In this document: piece by piece, positions 36,834 to 45,758 of the stretch
How the letters are laid out: each line of letters begins with the position of its first letter
How positions within the stretch are numbered: position 1 is the first letter of the stretch
NCBI GenBank assembly: GCA_949130495.1
Contig: OX422221.1
Coordinates: forward strand, 25,927,917-25,991,916
Length of the DNA stretch: 64,000 bases
Direction: 5' to 3'
DNA from: Sambucus nigra
Taxonomy: Eukaryota; Streptophyta; Magnoliopsida; Dipsacales; Adoxaceae
Made by a program: the position numbers and the translations under genes
Notes under the pieces: generated by a model
The model's database searches: none
The model's input: only the letters and a program-made list of their open reading frames with translations
Told to the model about the DNA's origin: nothing

Positions 36834-37237
36834 CAAGGTTCTAAAAGGCGCGAGGCGTGGTCGAGGCATAGAGGTCAAGCCTCAAGCCTTAGGAGCCTAG
36901 GCGCGCCTACGCGAAGCCTAGGCGCGCCTACGCGAAGCCTAGGCGTAAAAAGGCATTTTTCCTTTTTTTATTATTTTAATTATTCTAAGGCTAGTAATAT
37001 AATAAAATAGTATATACCTTGAATTTTGAAAATATATCCATATGTTTGGTAGCCATCTTTCTCATATTCATGCTCCATAACCAATATTTGTCAACTAATC
37101 CTTTGTTTTTAAAATAAAAGTGTGCCTTAAGCATTTTACCAAGAATAAGGCGTAATAAGGCGTAGGTGATGAGTTTCTCTCAAGCCTCAAGCCTAGGCGG
37201 GCCTAGGCGGAGCCTAGGCGGGCCTTTTAGAACAGAG
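36834..37237. mobile_element. hAT-type MITE in the 3' LTR of C
   Basis: Termini CAAGGTTCTAAAAGGC and, inverted, CTCTGTTCTAAAAGGC; 8-bp duplication GTCGTAAC at 36826-36833 and 37238-37245. GC-rich subterminal CCTAGGCG repeats, including a 21-base unit repeated at 36896 and 36917. No coding capacity. Confidence 0.85.
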
Positions 37238-37438
37238 GTCGTAACTTAATTGAATTAATTATTATGTGTGATTTAAAAATATTAATCGATAGAGATGATG
37301 GTTAATATTTGTGGAATAATATAAGTGAATAGTAAATGATTAGTTTACATCCTAGGGAGCGATAATGACGAGGCATCTTTTTATCTCAATCAGGAGTCAC
37401 GTGTAGACTAATTGGGATCGAGATAGGACTTTATTATT
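37238..37438 (+). mobile_element. 3' LTR of C, part after the MITE, truncated
   Basis: Continues the LTR (matches about 28640-28840) and stops abruptly at 37438. Confidence 0.8.
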
Positions 37439-37768
37439 GTAAGCCCCTTTCTCAAAGTGTGTTTTACGTGAAAACAACTTGTCTTTCAAAAACCTTTTTC
37501 CAAATTTTAATTATGCACCAAGTTTGTTAACCAATTTTACTTAAACCTAATTTTATCTTCTTTAATCATAAACATGCATCTAAGTAATTAAAGCAAGTAA
37601 AATAAAGTAAAGTACCCAATGTCAGATGTACAAGGAAACCACTAAGGGACAAAACCTCAGATGGCCCAAGACAGACAATCACTATGATACGATAATTACA
37701 AATAAAGACAAACAGACTTACACAACGACTCGATCCCCACAAGCCTTGATGCTCTTCTTCTCTTTAAC
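37439..37768 (-). mobile_element. Element H: minus-strand copia LTR fragment
   Basis: On the minus strand it aligns in order with about 2960-3260 of the Z LTR (a GAGGTTTTGTCCCTTAGTGG stretch, then the ATGCATG region) and ends GGGGCTTACA. Plausibly the LTR of a reversed Sirevirus inserted into the C LTR (possible duplication ATTAT, 37434-37438), itself interrupted by D at 37769. Confidence 0.5.
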
Positions 37769-38198
37769 TGTGAGGACATATTTTATTATTCGATCTACAA
37801 CCGTCGAAGACTTATTCAAGTTCAATCATACGTCAAGAAAGATCGGAATATCAAAGTTCATCAACATTCAAGCCTACGTGAGATTAATTTTGGTAAGGTT
37901 GTGTTTAACTACCTTATCGCTACACTTAGAGTGTTGGGATAATTTTTCAAAAATATTTCTAAGTGTAGAAGCATAGTTTTTCGTCAATTTTTTTTCCTAA
38001 GTGTTCAGGCGGAGTTTTTGACAAAATAAAAAATATTTTTTAAGAAGCTCGTTGAAGCGAGATAAGCCAGTCGTTCGAGCGACAGAGCTATCTCAAGTGA
38101 AGTCTCGTTTGTGCGACAACCTGCTTCGTTCAAGCGACATACCAGTTTCGTTCGAGCGATGCGCCGCCTTAAGTTTTTTATATAAAGCATGTTAAACC
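37769..38198 (+). mobile_element. 5' LTR of D, first part
   Basis: TGTGAGGACATATTTT onward matches 62776-63190. It includes a palindrome array and a TATA box (TATATAAA, 38179-38186). It ends with AAACC (38194-38198), the target duplicated by E. Confidence 0.85.
38047..38163 (+). promoter_or_regulatory. TCGTTCGAGCGAC array directly upstream of the D TATA box
   Basis: Units start at 38049, 38071, 38105, 38126 and 38148, with intervals of 21-22 bases or about one and a half times that; TATA follows 16 bases after the last. The 3' LTR copy is 63077-63170 with TATA at 63171. Location suggests an enhancer; function inferred. Confidence 0.7.
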
Positions 38199-40538
38199 TG
38201 TGACAACTCGAATATAATTATGATAAATTATATTTAAATCATACTTATCTTATGTGATATGAATAATGTGATATTAGTATATCTAATGTTAAGTGATTAT
38301 GTTTATTATAAACCTACTTTCATAAATCATGAAAGGTCGATTTATTTACAAACACAAAATTTTATTATTTTCGGTAGAAATGTTCCTATTAGAGACTAGT
38401 TTTGACCTTTATAACATTATAAATGACTTGAGGTGAAAACTAGATAGATGTATACATGTGAGTTACGGTTGTAACAAAACAAACGGATCATCAAATGGAT
38501 GCCCGAGTAAAGAGTTATCCTGAAATTACGAACAAGGGGAAAATCGGTCAATTCCCTCTAAGTAGTAAATTGTCTTTTATTAAACCAAATGGCTTAATTT
38601 GATTGGTTGTCTTGGGAGGCAGCCTTGGCCGACTTAAAACTCTCCCTCTAACTTATTTCTTCATCAAATTAAGCCCCAGGTTCAGTTTCAAGTGTTGTTA
38701 GCTTGAGGAAATAGAAAGTTGATGTTTAGGAAGAAAAAGTGAGGATAAAAAGTGTAGAAAAATCCGTAGAAATTACGTAAATGCCCTGGAGGTAATCCTA
38801 ATTGCAATTCTTGTTATTTATCTTATATTACTGATTTATATGATATAAATCGTCATAGTTTTATGAAAGTTTCAGCCCTTTATATATATGTATGGTCAGA
38901 TGCAAGTTTATGTTAAGTTGAATGTAGAAACCCTTAAAATTACATTGTATTGAAACCCCTAGTATCCAAACTTGCATATCTATTTGTGTGATTACTGGAA
39001 TTCAGAAATTACACTTGAATAGGAAATTAGACTCATATATTTACATCATATCCGAAAATTAGAATTTATCTCCTTGTGGTTAGGCCGTAATGATGATTTC
39101 AAGTTGGTACATAGTTGTTGTTTGTATACTTGATTTCGGTATGCCTTAAGTTTAGTCAAGCTTTTGAGATAGAAAATGAAGTCAAAAAATTATGAAAATT
39201 TAATTATGTACTATTCAGTATGTGTACTATAAATAGTTTTAAAATCATGGAATGTTATACTGTAGCAATATTATGAAAATTCTTGCAAGTTGAACGAACA
39301 ATAGAGGAGCTTGTAGGGAAGATTTCTTGTGTTGTAAAGAAATGGTCATAACTTGCTCTAGGAAGCTTGAAAAATTACACCGTCACTTGTACTGGAAATT
39401 ATATTCATATATATTTTCATATTGATAAGGTTGGACCCATGTATTTATACAATTTAGGAATATAGGATGGTTAAGTATGTAGTACAATAATTTCAGGCCA
39501 TACTATATACCCCTTAGATGAATTTTTGTATTTCATCCTTACAAAGGGTACTTTGAGTACATGTCTCATGTGTATATACCTTGAGAAGTATAATTTCATG
39601 TTTACATGACTTTGGTTATAAATTCCTTAAAAGGTATTTCCTACAGTTGAATGTCCGTAACCTTATCAACATGTATATCATTGTTTTGCCTTTACTTATG
39701 TTTTACGGAATGTGACTTAATTGGAATTATATTAGTGATGTATAGTCATGGAAAGTTACATAATTATGTTAGAATAATACTTATGATTGAGATTCGGTAC
39801 TGATTTAGTTGGATGGACAGGTGTAAGGTCTAATCGACCCAGTTCAGCTCCACGAGAAGGAAACGTGAAAACATAGTTGTCAACCAAGGTGAGTGTACTC
39901 ACTGGAAAGAGATATTTGTATCATGTTGTTGATATGATAAAAATATAATGAATATGAGATTGTTCATTTCATTTTACCCAAATGGGAGATTAATACCCGA
40001 CCCGGAATGGGTGAGATTTGTCTATTAATGATAAGGGGTTACTCCTCGACCAGGAATGGGGGAGAATTGTCTATTTAGACAGGATATGTGAATCATGATT
40101 CGGAAAAGTTGGTCATTCATTATGAATGAGCCTGATAAGTTAATACATAATTATATGAACAAATTTATTGCATTTAAATTCATGCAGTAGTATAGTAGTG
40201 ATGCATTCACTGGGCTATTTTGCTCATGGTTCCTATGTTCACATTTTTCAGGTAACGCGATGTCACTGCCAAATCTAGGAAGTCGGGTTGGGTTAGCCAG
40301 GAATGGGAGAAACAAAGATTCTGTTTAAATGTAAATGATGTAATTAAGTTAAATTATCCTTCAAGGAAGTTTGTATAAGTATGACTACTCTGATGTTGTA
40401 AAAAGGTTTTTTGTTATATGAATTTACAATGATGACTCTGAAATTAAAACTCTTGTTTATGGTTTGGTTAAATTAATTAAGGGTTGACTCACTTTGACTT
40501 TCAAACTTAATTATATGTAACTGGGTTGGGGTGTGTCC
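38199..40538 (+). mobile_element. 5' LTR of element E
   Basis: 2,340 bases aligned throughout with 56089-58414. No TTCGAACG array and no GAGAGGTGAG motif were seen. A canonical splice donor and acceptor pair lies near the 3' end. Confidence 0.9.
39889..40251 (+). other. Putative leader intron inside the 5' LTR of E
   Basis: Donor AACCAAG|GTGAGT and acceptor CACATTTTTCAG|GTAACG, 363 bases apart. The 3' LTR keeps the donor (57765) but has CAA instead of CAG at the acceptor. Splicing inferred. Confidence 0.5.
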
Positions 40539-40543
40539 TCTTT

Positions 40544-40556
40544 TGGTATCAGAGCC
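40544..40556 (+). promoter_or_regulatory. Primer binding site of E
   Basis: TGGTATCAGAGCC, matching the initiator Met-tRNA 3' end, five bases after the LTR. Confidence 0.85.
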
Positions 40557-40703
40557 TAGGTTTTTAGAGGTTCTGGAGTGAGCAGAGTCTAGATTTGGCA
40601 GTGAATGTTAGAAATATATTTTATTTGATACTAACGATTATGTTAGGAAAGATATGTATATCTGCATGTTGTTATATCTTTGATTCATTTCAAATATAAG
40701 AGA

Positions 40704-41452
40704 ATGGAACAAGGGAATGTAAATGTGATAATCGAAGATGAGGCTTCAAATATGGTAGCAGAGGCGGAGGTTGAGCAACCTATTCATGGAAATGTAGAAC
40801 TTGACCCGGAACAATTGACAGACATGCAAAAAATGGCACGTGCTATGACTCTAATGGCAGAGCAGCAAGCTAGATTTATGGCCGAGATAGAAGAACAACA
40901 AGCCAGGCAACTGGAGGTACATGTTTTGGCTACGGCTGAGGAGGTGATCCTTCACATGAGAAATTTATTAAGATGAACCCACCATCATTCGAAGGAGCAG
41001 TTGATCCCACAGAGGTAGAAGTCTGGGTTAAAGATATTGAACTTATCTTTGGGGTGATGAGGATGCCTGAAACTCAATGAATGACCTTGGTGACGTATAT
41101 GCTGAAAGGAAAAGCTAAATATTGGTGGGATGCCACAAAACATTTGTTGATTACTCCAGAAGGTGGGAATGTGATCTCATGGGATGCTTTTGTCAAAGCT
41201 TTGTATGATAAGTATTTTTCCCCAATGTATCAAAAACAAAAGGAGAAGGAATATTTCATGTTGAATCAGGGGAGTGTGACAGTCAGAGAATACGAAGCTA
41301 AACTTACAGCATTATCTCGATTTGCTTCGAGGTTTATACGGAATGAGAAAGATATGTGCGGACGATTTATCGATGGGCTTGAGTTAGTCATTAAATCTAG
41401 ATTTTCGGCTTTAGAGACTTCTAACTATTCAGCCTTGGTGAATAAATCCCTG
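40704..41452 (+). pseudogene. gag of element E, N-terminal part, interrupted by F
   Basis: Start MEQGNVN at 40704. The first 90 codons end in a coiled-coil-like, Glu/Gln-rich stretch (MAEQQARFMAEIEEQQ). A frameshift near 40930 joins to a second frame with NPPSFEGAVDP, then a TGA at 41078. The Retrotrans_gag core follows: LKGKAKYWWD, DAFVKALYDKYFSP, VREYEAKLTALSRFA, DMCGRFIDGL. The frame stops at NKSL (41452), where element F begins, and continues at 52166 with LVEND. The TGA stands where relatives have a codon such as CGA. Confidence 0.9.
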
Positions 41453-42564
41453 TGTAATACCCCGTATTTTTGTGATATTTATTTATGGGATTAATTAAAT
41501 TAAATGTGTATTAATTGGAAATTAATCCGGATTAAAATACTAACGAGATGCGAGTTGGTATTTGATTATAATGTGCATATATGATTATATATGAATATTG
41601 AATTATGAAATTTGTCATGAGATTGAAATACGGCAATTTGAAAATTTTGTTGAGACGCGTGTGACAGTCGCGTCAGGGAAATATTTATTTTAATTAAAAA
41701 GTGAATTTTAGTTCTATTAACCGTATGGTCGTTTTGAGTGCGCCAACGTGTCCGGAAGGGTCGGAATAGTCAGAAAACACTAACCGGGGGTTTGGTTTGG
41801 ATCCCGGTGTATTTTTAGGCCATACCGACAACCAAAAAGGGCAGTTTGGTAATTTTAGAATTTTGGGATTTTTGATTAACGAATTTTAGGAGTTTTAAAT
41901 GGAAAATTAAAAGACCCACTAACCCATTACCAGCCATTAACTGATTAGAGGGCTACGGGGGTTATTAGAATTAGCCCCAAAAGTTCCTAAGACAAACCCT
42001 AGCCTCCATTGCCACCATTAGAGAAGAGCTTATAGAGGGAGAGAAAGAGGAGAATTCTGCAGAGAGAGAGAACCATTCATCGGATCGACATCAAAATCAG
42101 AGTTATACATAAGGCAAGTGGTTTAATTCCAATTAATTTCAGATAATGCTTCTTCCATGCGTAGGAATTTGTTATAATTGTATTTGTTTGGGAGTTGGAT
42201 GAAAACTCATTAAATTTGGAATTAGAATCTTGCATATTGACGAGGAATTGCATGTAGAATTGTATGTAGGTGATTATTCTGATGATAATAATATCTTGGA
42301 TGAAATAAAAACGGATTTAATTAGGCTCATTGATGATTTATAAATTTTAGGGTTCATGTTCATGTAAATTGGGGATAAATGAAGAGATTTGATAATTGAA
42401 TGAGGTTAGAATTAATTAACCCCACAAATCACGTTAGTATATGACCTAAATATGTTTAGGGATGATTATTGGCCTTGAACAATTGTTGGATGTATGTTTT
42501 GATGAGATTTGAGGAGTAGAGAAGTTGGAAAAACGAAAATAGAAAATCTGGGCTTGAAACTGGC

Positions 42565-42757
42565 CACTCGTTAGAAGACCTGCCCAGGTCGTTCGAACGA
42601 ACTCGTTTGAACGAGCTTCTAACGAGTTGACCTTTGAATTCTAACGAGGGTGAAGTTCGTTCGATGTTTTCATTCGAACGAGACCTCGTTAGAAATCCCA
42701 CTTCGTTCGAACGAACTCTCGTTCGAACAGCCTCGTTCGAACGAGACTTCGAACGAG
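42565..42757 (+). repeat. CGTTCGAACGAG array, 5' LTR of F
   Basis: About ten units of CGTTCGAACGA(G/A), CGTTTGAACGAG, TTCTAACGAG and CTCGTTAGAA, the last ones 14-16 bases apart (42704, 42720, 42734). The copy at 50364-50529 lacks two segments of 14 and 12 bases, each a whole unit. Confidence 0.85.
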
Positions 42758-43691
42758 TTGACAGTTTAGGCTTTTTAGCTTGTTTTGATCCCGAGTGTCC
42801 CGTAACCTTGTGTATATGTAGAGATAACCTTCCCTTGATGATTAATTGCTATATTTGGGATGTTTGGGATATAATGAGGAGTCAAACCTAGAAGTGTAGT
42901 TTGAACCTAAGGGAAAATATGAAGTAGGACATGAGTGTCTATTACGATGCGAGAACTATTGACGGCCTAATTTATTATATTAATCGGGAACATATAATTT
43001 GTGTAGTATTATATGATGGTACGAGAATGAGAAGTGTACCACCAATATATTATGTTGATTACTAAGATGTGTGAATACTTAGTATATGTATTGATTTTAT
43101 GTGTATGACATACCTACCATACTTGCTATCATGGGAGGTTTACGTTCGCTTAGGGCCTTCTAATCTTTGTGTTGCCTGGATTTAGATTGGTTACCTCGAG
43201 AACATAGGTCAGAGAAGGGCTTATTGGGATATTAATAAGTCTGCTGATCGTGGGAGCGTAGGTATGTGCGTGACCCATGTGATGTGACTGTGTTCGCCTC
43301 CATTGTTTGTGATGTTGTTATCTGAGAACGATTCCTGAGAGATTCAAAATGCATGATCCTTATGTACGTGATGTACCGGGATGGATAGCAGAGTATGTGT
43401 GCACCGCAGCTTAGTCTCGGGGTGCTTGTATTGTATATTTATGATGTGAATAATATACACTTAATTAATGGGAACTTTCATATTGTTATTGTGAATACAA
43501 TTATGGTAATGTTTTGAGAAAACATAACGGGTTAACCGATAGTGAATTGTATTACTAATTGAGAATCTGAGTTTAAGTAAAGCCCTCTATTTATTTGATA
43601 ACGCTAGAATGTAATATGGGAATCGAGTAGTAAGGGGTAGAATTTATTACGGTTTGGTTAGATATGTATGTCATGTAGATGGGTACGGTAC

Positions 43692-43748
43692 GTTAGGAGT
43701 GCACATGTAGTCGAGAGGTGAGAATTTCATGTGAGTGCACGTCCTAAC
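43692..43748 (+). other. GAGAGGTGAG stem-loop, 5' LTR of F
   Basis: GTTAGGA...GTGCAC...ATG (43692-43707) pairs with CAT...GTGCAC...TCCTAAC (43728-43748); loop core GAGAGGTGAG at 43713-43722. Identical in the 3' LTR at 51462-51518. Confidence 0.65.
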
Positions 43749-44392
43749 ATGTATTTTACATTTAATGTTTTAATGTTATTAAAACACTTGTTGTTTTTAA
43801 AATGATTTCCACTTTCGGGCTCTGACCCATTTGCTTTCAAATCTATTTTTGTAAAAACCATTTTAGGTGCCCAGCCACAAGGACACCATGCTTAGGATCC
43901 TCATTCAGGTGACGAGCTGTAGCTGTTTGTGGAAGTTACAGGACTTTTCTTGTAGACGCTTCATCTATCTTGACTCTATATTCAGCATTTTATCAGTTGT
44001 AGGGCATGTCGCCCATTTCTTTTTAGAGACATTTCATTTATTTCAGTTATTCAAACTTCTGGCTTGTAATTATTCAGGATTCAGACTTGTCATATTATTT
44101 TCAGTTGTGGGATTGTTGCGAGGAGTTTTCCTCCGGATTTCTATTTATTATTTGTTGGTTATTTCATTACTTCGTTATGGTGAATGGATTATGTTGATTC
44201 TTCCATTATTCTTTTATTGCATGTTAACCAGACTTAACTTAAAATTTGGCAACTTACTTTTTAAATACTAGGTGGTTAGTAATTATTAAAATGTTTTCGA
44301 CACTGATGCTTTTAACTGAACCAACTTGGCATTTTGTATTGATTTAATAAAGGAGTAGCTACCTGGTATTTAATTAGTCGGGGTGTCACAGG

Positions 44393-44505
44393 TGGTATCA
44401 GAGCATTAGGTTCTAGTGTCCTTTAGGATCTGTACGGCTTATTATGTTTCCGCTAAGCTTTCTTTGATGTAGAGCCCTATATTTTAGGACTGTTGTATTC
44501 TTTTG
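44393..44505 (+). promoter_or_regulatory. Primer binding site and leader of F
   Basis: TGGTATCAGAGC at 44393-44404, two bases after the LTR, then the block shared with A, B and C (GGTTCTAGTGTCC, TTTGATGTAGAGCCCTAT). Confidence 0.9.
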
Positions 44506-44573
44506 TATATGCTACGTTCTTCAGCTATTTTGAGTTTATAACTACGAACTTATAAACTTCGTTCTTATTTCAG

Positions 44574-45758
44574 ATGCCTCCACGACGTGCACAACGGGTT
44601 CCCAGGAATGCAACGCCAGAACCACAGCCCGCACCAGTTCAGGGCATGATGAATGCCGCCGAGGTTGCAGCCATTGTGGCCCAGGCGGTAAATGCCGCAC
44701 TAGCAGTAGTTCAGCAGGCACCACCTCAGGCGCCGATAGCCGCGCCAGTTCAGGTACATGCATTCCCGTCTGCTTGGGAACGTGTACGTGATGCTTTTCA
44801 GAAAGCACACCCTCCGGAGTTCGCAGGTAGCTCCGATGTGGTAGTTTCAAGTCAGTGAAGGAAGGATATTCAGCGGCACTTAAGGATGTATGAGTGCACC
44901 AATGTCCAGAAACAGATACTAGCTACCTTTAAGCTAGTGGGGTCTGCACTGCAGTGGTGGGAGTCTATTACCACCGTGGAGGAGAGAGATACTCTCACTA
45001 TTCAGGATTTTTGGGTGCGGTTCGACTGTAAGTACTTTCCGTCAGCTGTTCACACGGAGATGAGAAGGAAGTTGATGAGCCTCAAGCAAGAGGGTAAAAC
45101 TGTGGCCGAATATGAGGCCGAGTTCACTGATCTTCTGAATATTGTTCCGGATGAGATACCGACAGGGGAGAAGAAGATACAGAAATTTACGGACGGGTTG
45201 ACATGGAGGATTCGTCAGCACTTGTTAGGGAACCTCTCGTTAGCCACTTATTCTGATGTGGTTAACGCTGCATTGCTCCATTGCCAGGATCACCGCTTTC
45301 ACATGGCTGAGGGCAAGCGATCGGGAGAGTCCAGCCATCAGGGGAGGACTGGAGGGAATGGTGCCAGTGAGGTACAATCTGTTCAGGGGCAGAGGCAGGG
45401 TGACCAGGGTACCCAGCAAGGGGATCACAAGAGGTTCAGGTCAGGGAATTTTAGGCACGGACAAGGAGGTTTCCGGCAGGGCCATCAGGGTCCGAACGGC
45501 CATCAGAACTAGCAGGGTCAGAATGGCCAACTGCAGTTTCAGCAGGGCCAACAGGGCCAGTGGAGGAACGGTAACGGCCACCAGGGCCGGGGGCAGCAGG
45601 GGCAGAGAGGGGGGAACTTCCCGGGGAAGTGTTTCATTTGTGGCAAGACTGGCCATAAACGCCAGGACTGTCCTGTTAGGGGCAGGGCCCCGCAGCAGCA
45701 GCAGGGTGCTCGACATGAGCCCCAGAGGCCACTTTTTCCACCAGCTCTCCCAGCTCCA
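44574..45758 (+). pseudogene. gag of element F with two nonsense codons
   Basis: Opens MPPRRAQRVPRN at 44574. TGA at 44856 and TAG at 45510 interrupt one continuous frame. The Retrotrans_gag core lies at about 44930-45290: LVGSALQWWES, W.RFDCKYFPSAV, VAEYEAEFTDL and the RIRQHL segment. A Gly/Gln-rich linker (about 45300-45625) leads to one zinc knuckle, [14 protein letters not shown] (45630-45671, CX2CX4HX4C), which binds genomic RNA during packaging. Gag would assemble cytoplasmic particles. Frame continues into protease with no shift, as expected for a single gag-pol ORF. Confidence 0.9.

Larger units (their letters stand above)
28571..37438 (+). mobile_element. Element C: decayed Ty3/gypsy chromovirus-type retrotransposon
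   Basis: Starts TGTAACACCCC; interior runs gag, protease, RT, RNase H, integrase; PPT at 36736-36757; 3' LTR from 36760. The 3' LTR is cut off at 37438 by minus-strand sequence H. It carries two hAT-type MITEs (33189-33682 and 36834-37237). All genes hold many stops and frameshifts. Sequence similarity places it beside F and B. The base before the element gives a possible duplication TTTAA (28566-28570); the partner is not in view. Confidence 0.85.
42114..43866 (+). other. Putative leader intron inside the 5' LTR of F
   Basis: Donor ATAAG|GCAAGTG, acceptor ACCATTTTAG|GTGCCC. Same sites in the 3' LTR (49910-51636). A purine-rich exon-like segment (GAGGGAGAGAAAGAGG) lies just upstream. Inferred. 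Confidence 0.45.
41453..44390 (+). mobile_element. 5' LTR of element F
   Basis: 2,938 bases, TGTAATACCCC to GGTGTCACA. It contains the putative intron 42114-43866 with a palindrome array and stem-loop. A 134-codon hydrophobic frame at 43867-44271, also in the 3' LTR, is probably T-rich chance. Confidence 0.95.

Noticed and set aside
42565..42757. Possible CRISPR-like array
   Set aside because: Short variable-spaced palindromes without unique spacers, in a eukaryotic LTR.
43867..44271. 134-codon hydrophobic ORF in both LTRs of F (also 51637-52041)
   Set aside because: The LTRs are nearly identical by descent, so two open copies are not independent evidence; T-rich DNA gives hydrophobic frames, and equivalent frames in the LTRs of A, B and C are not clearly homologous.
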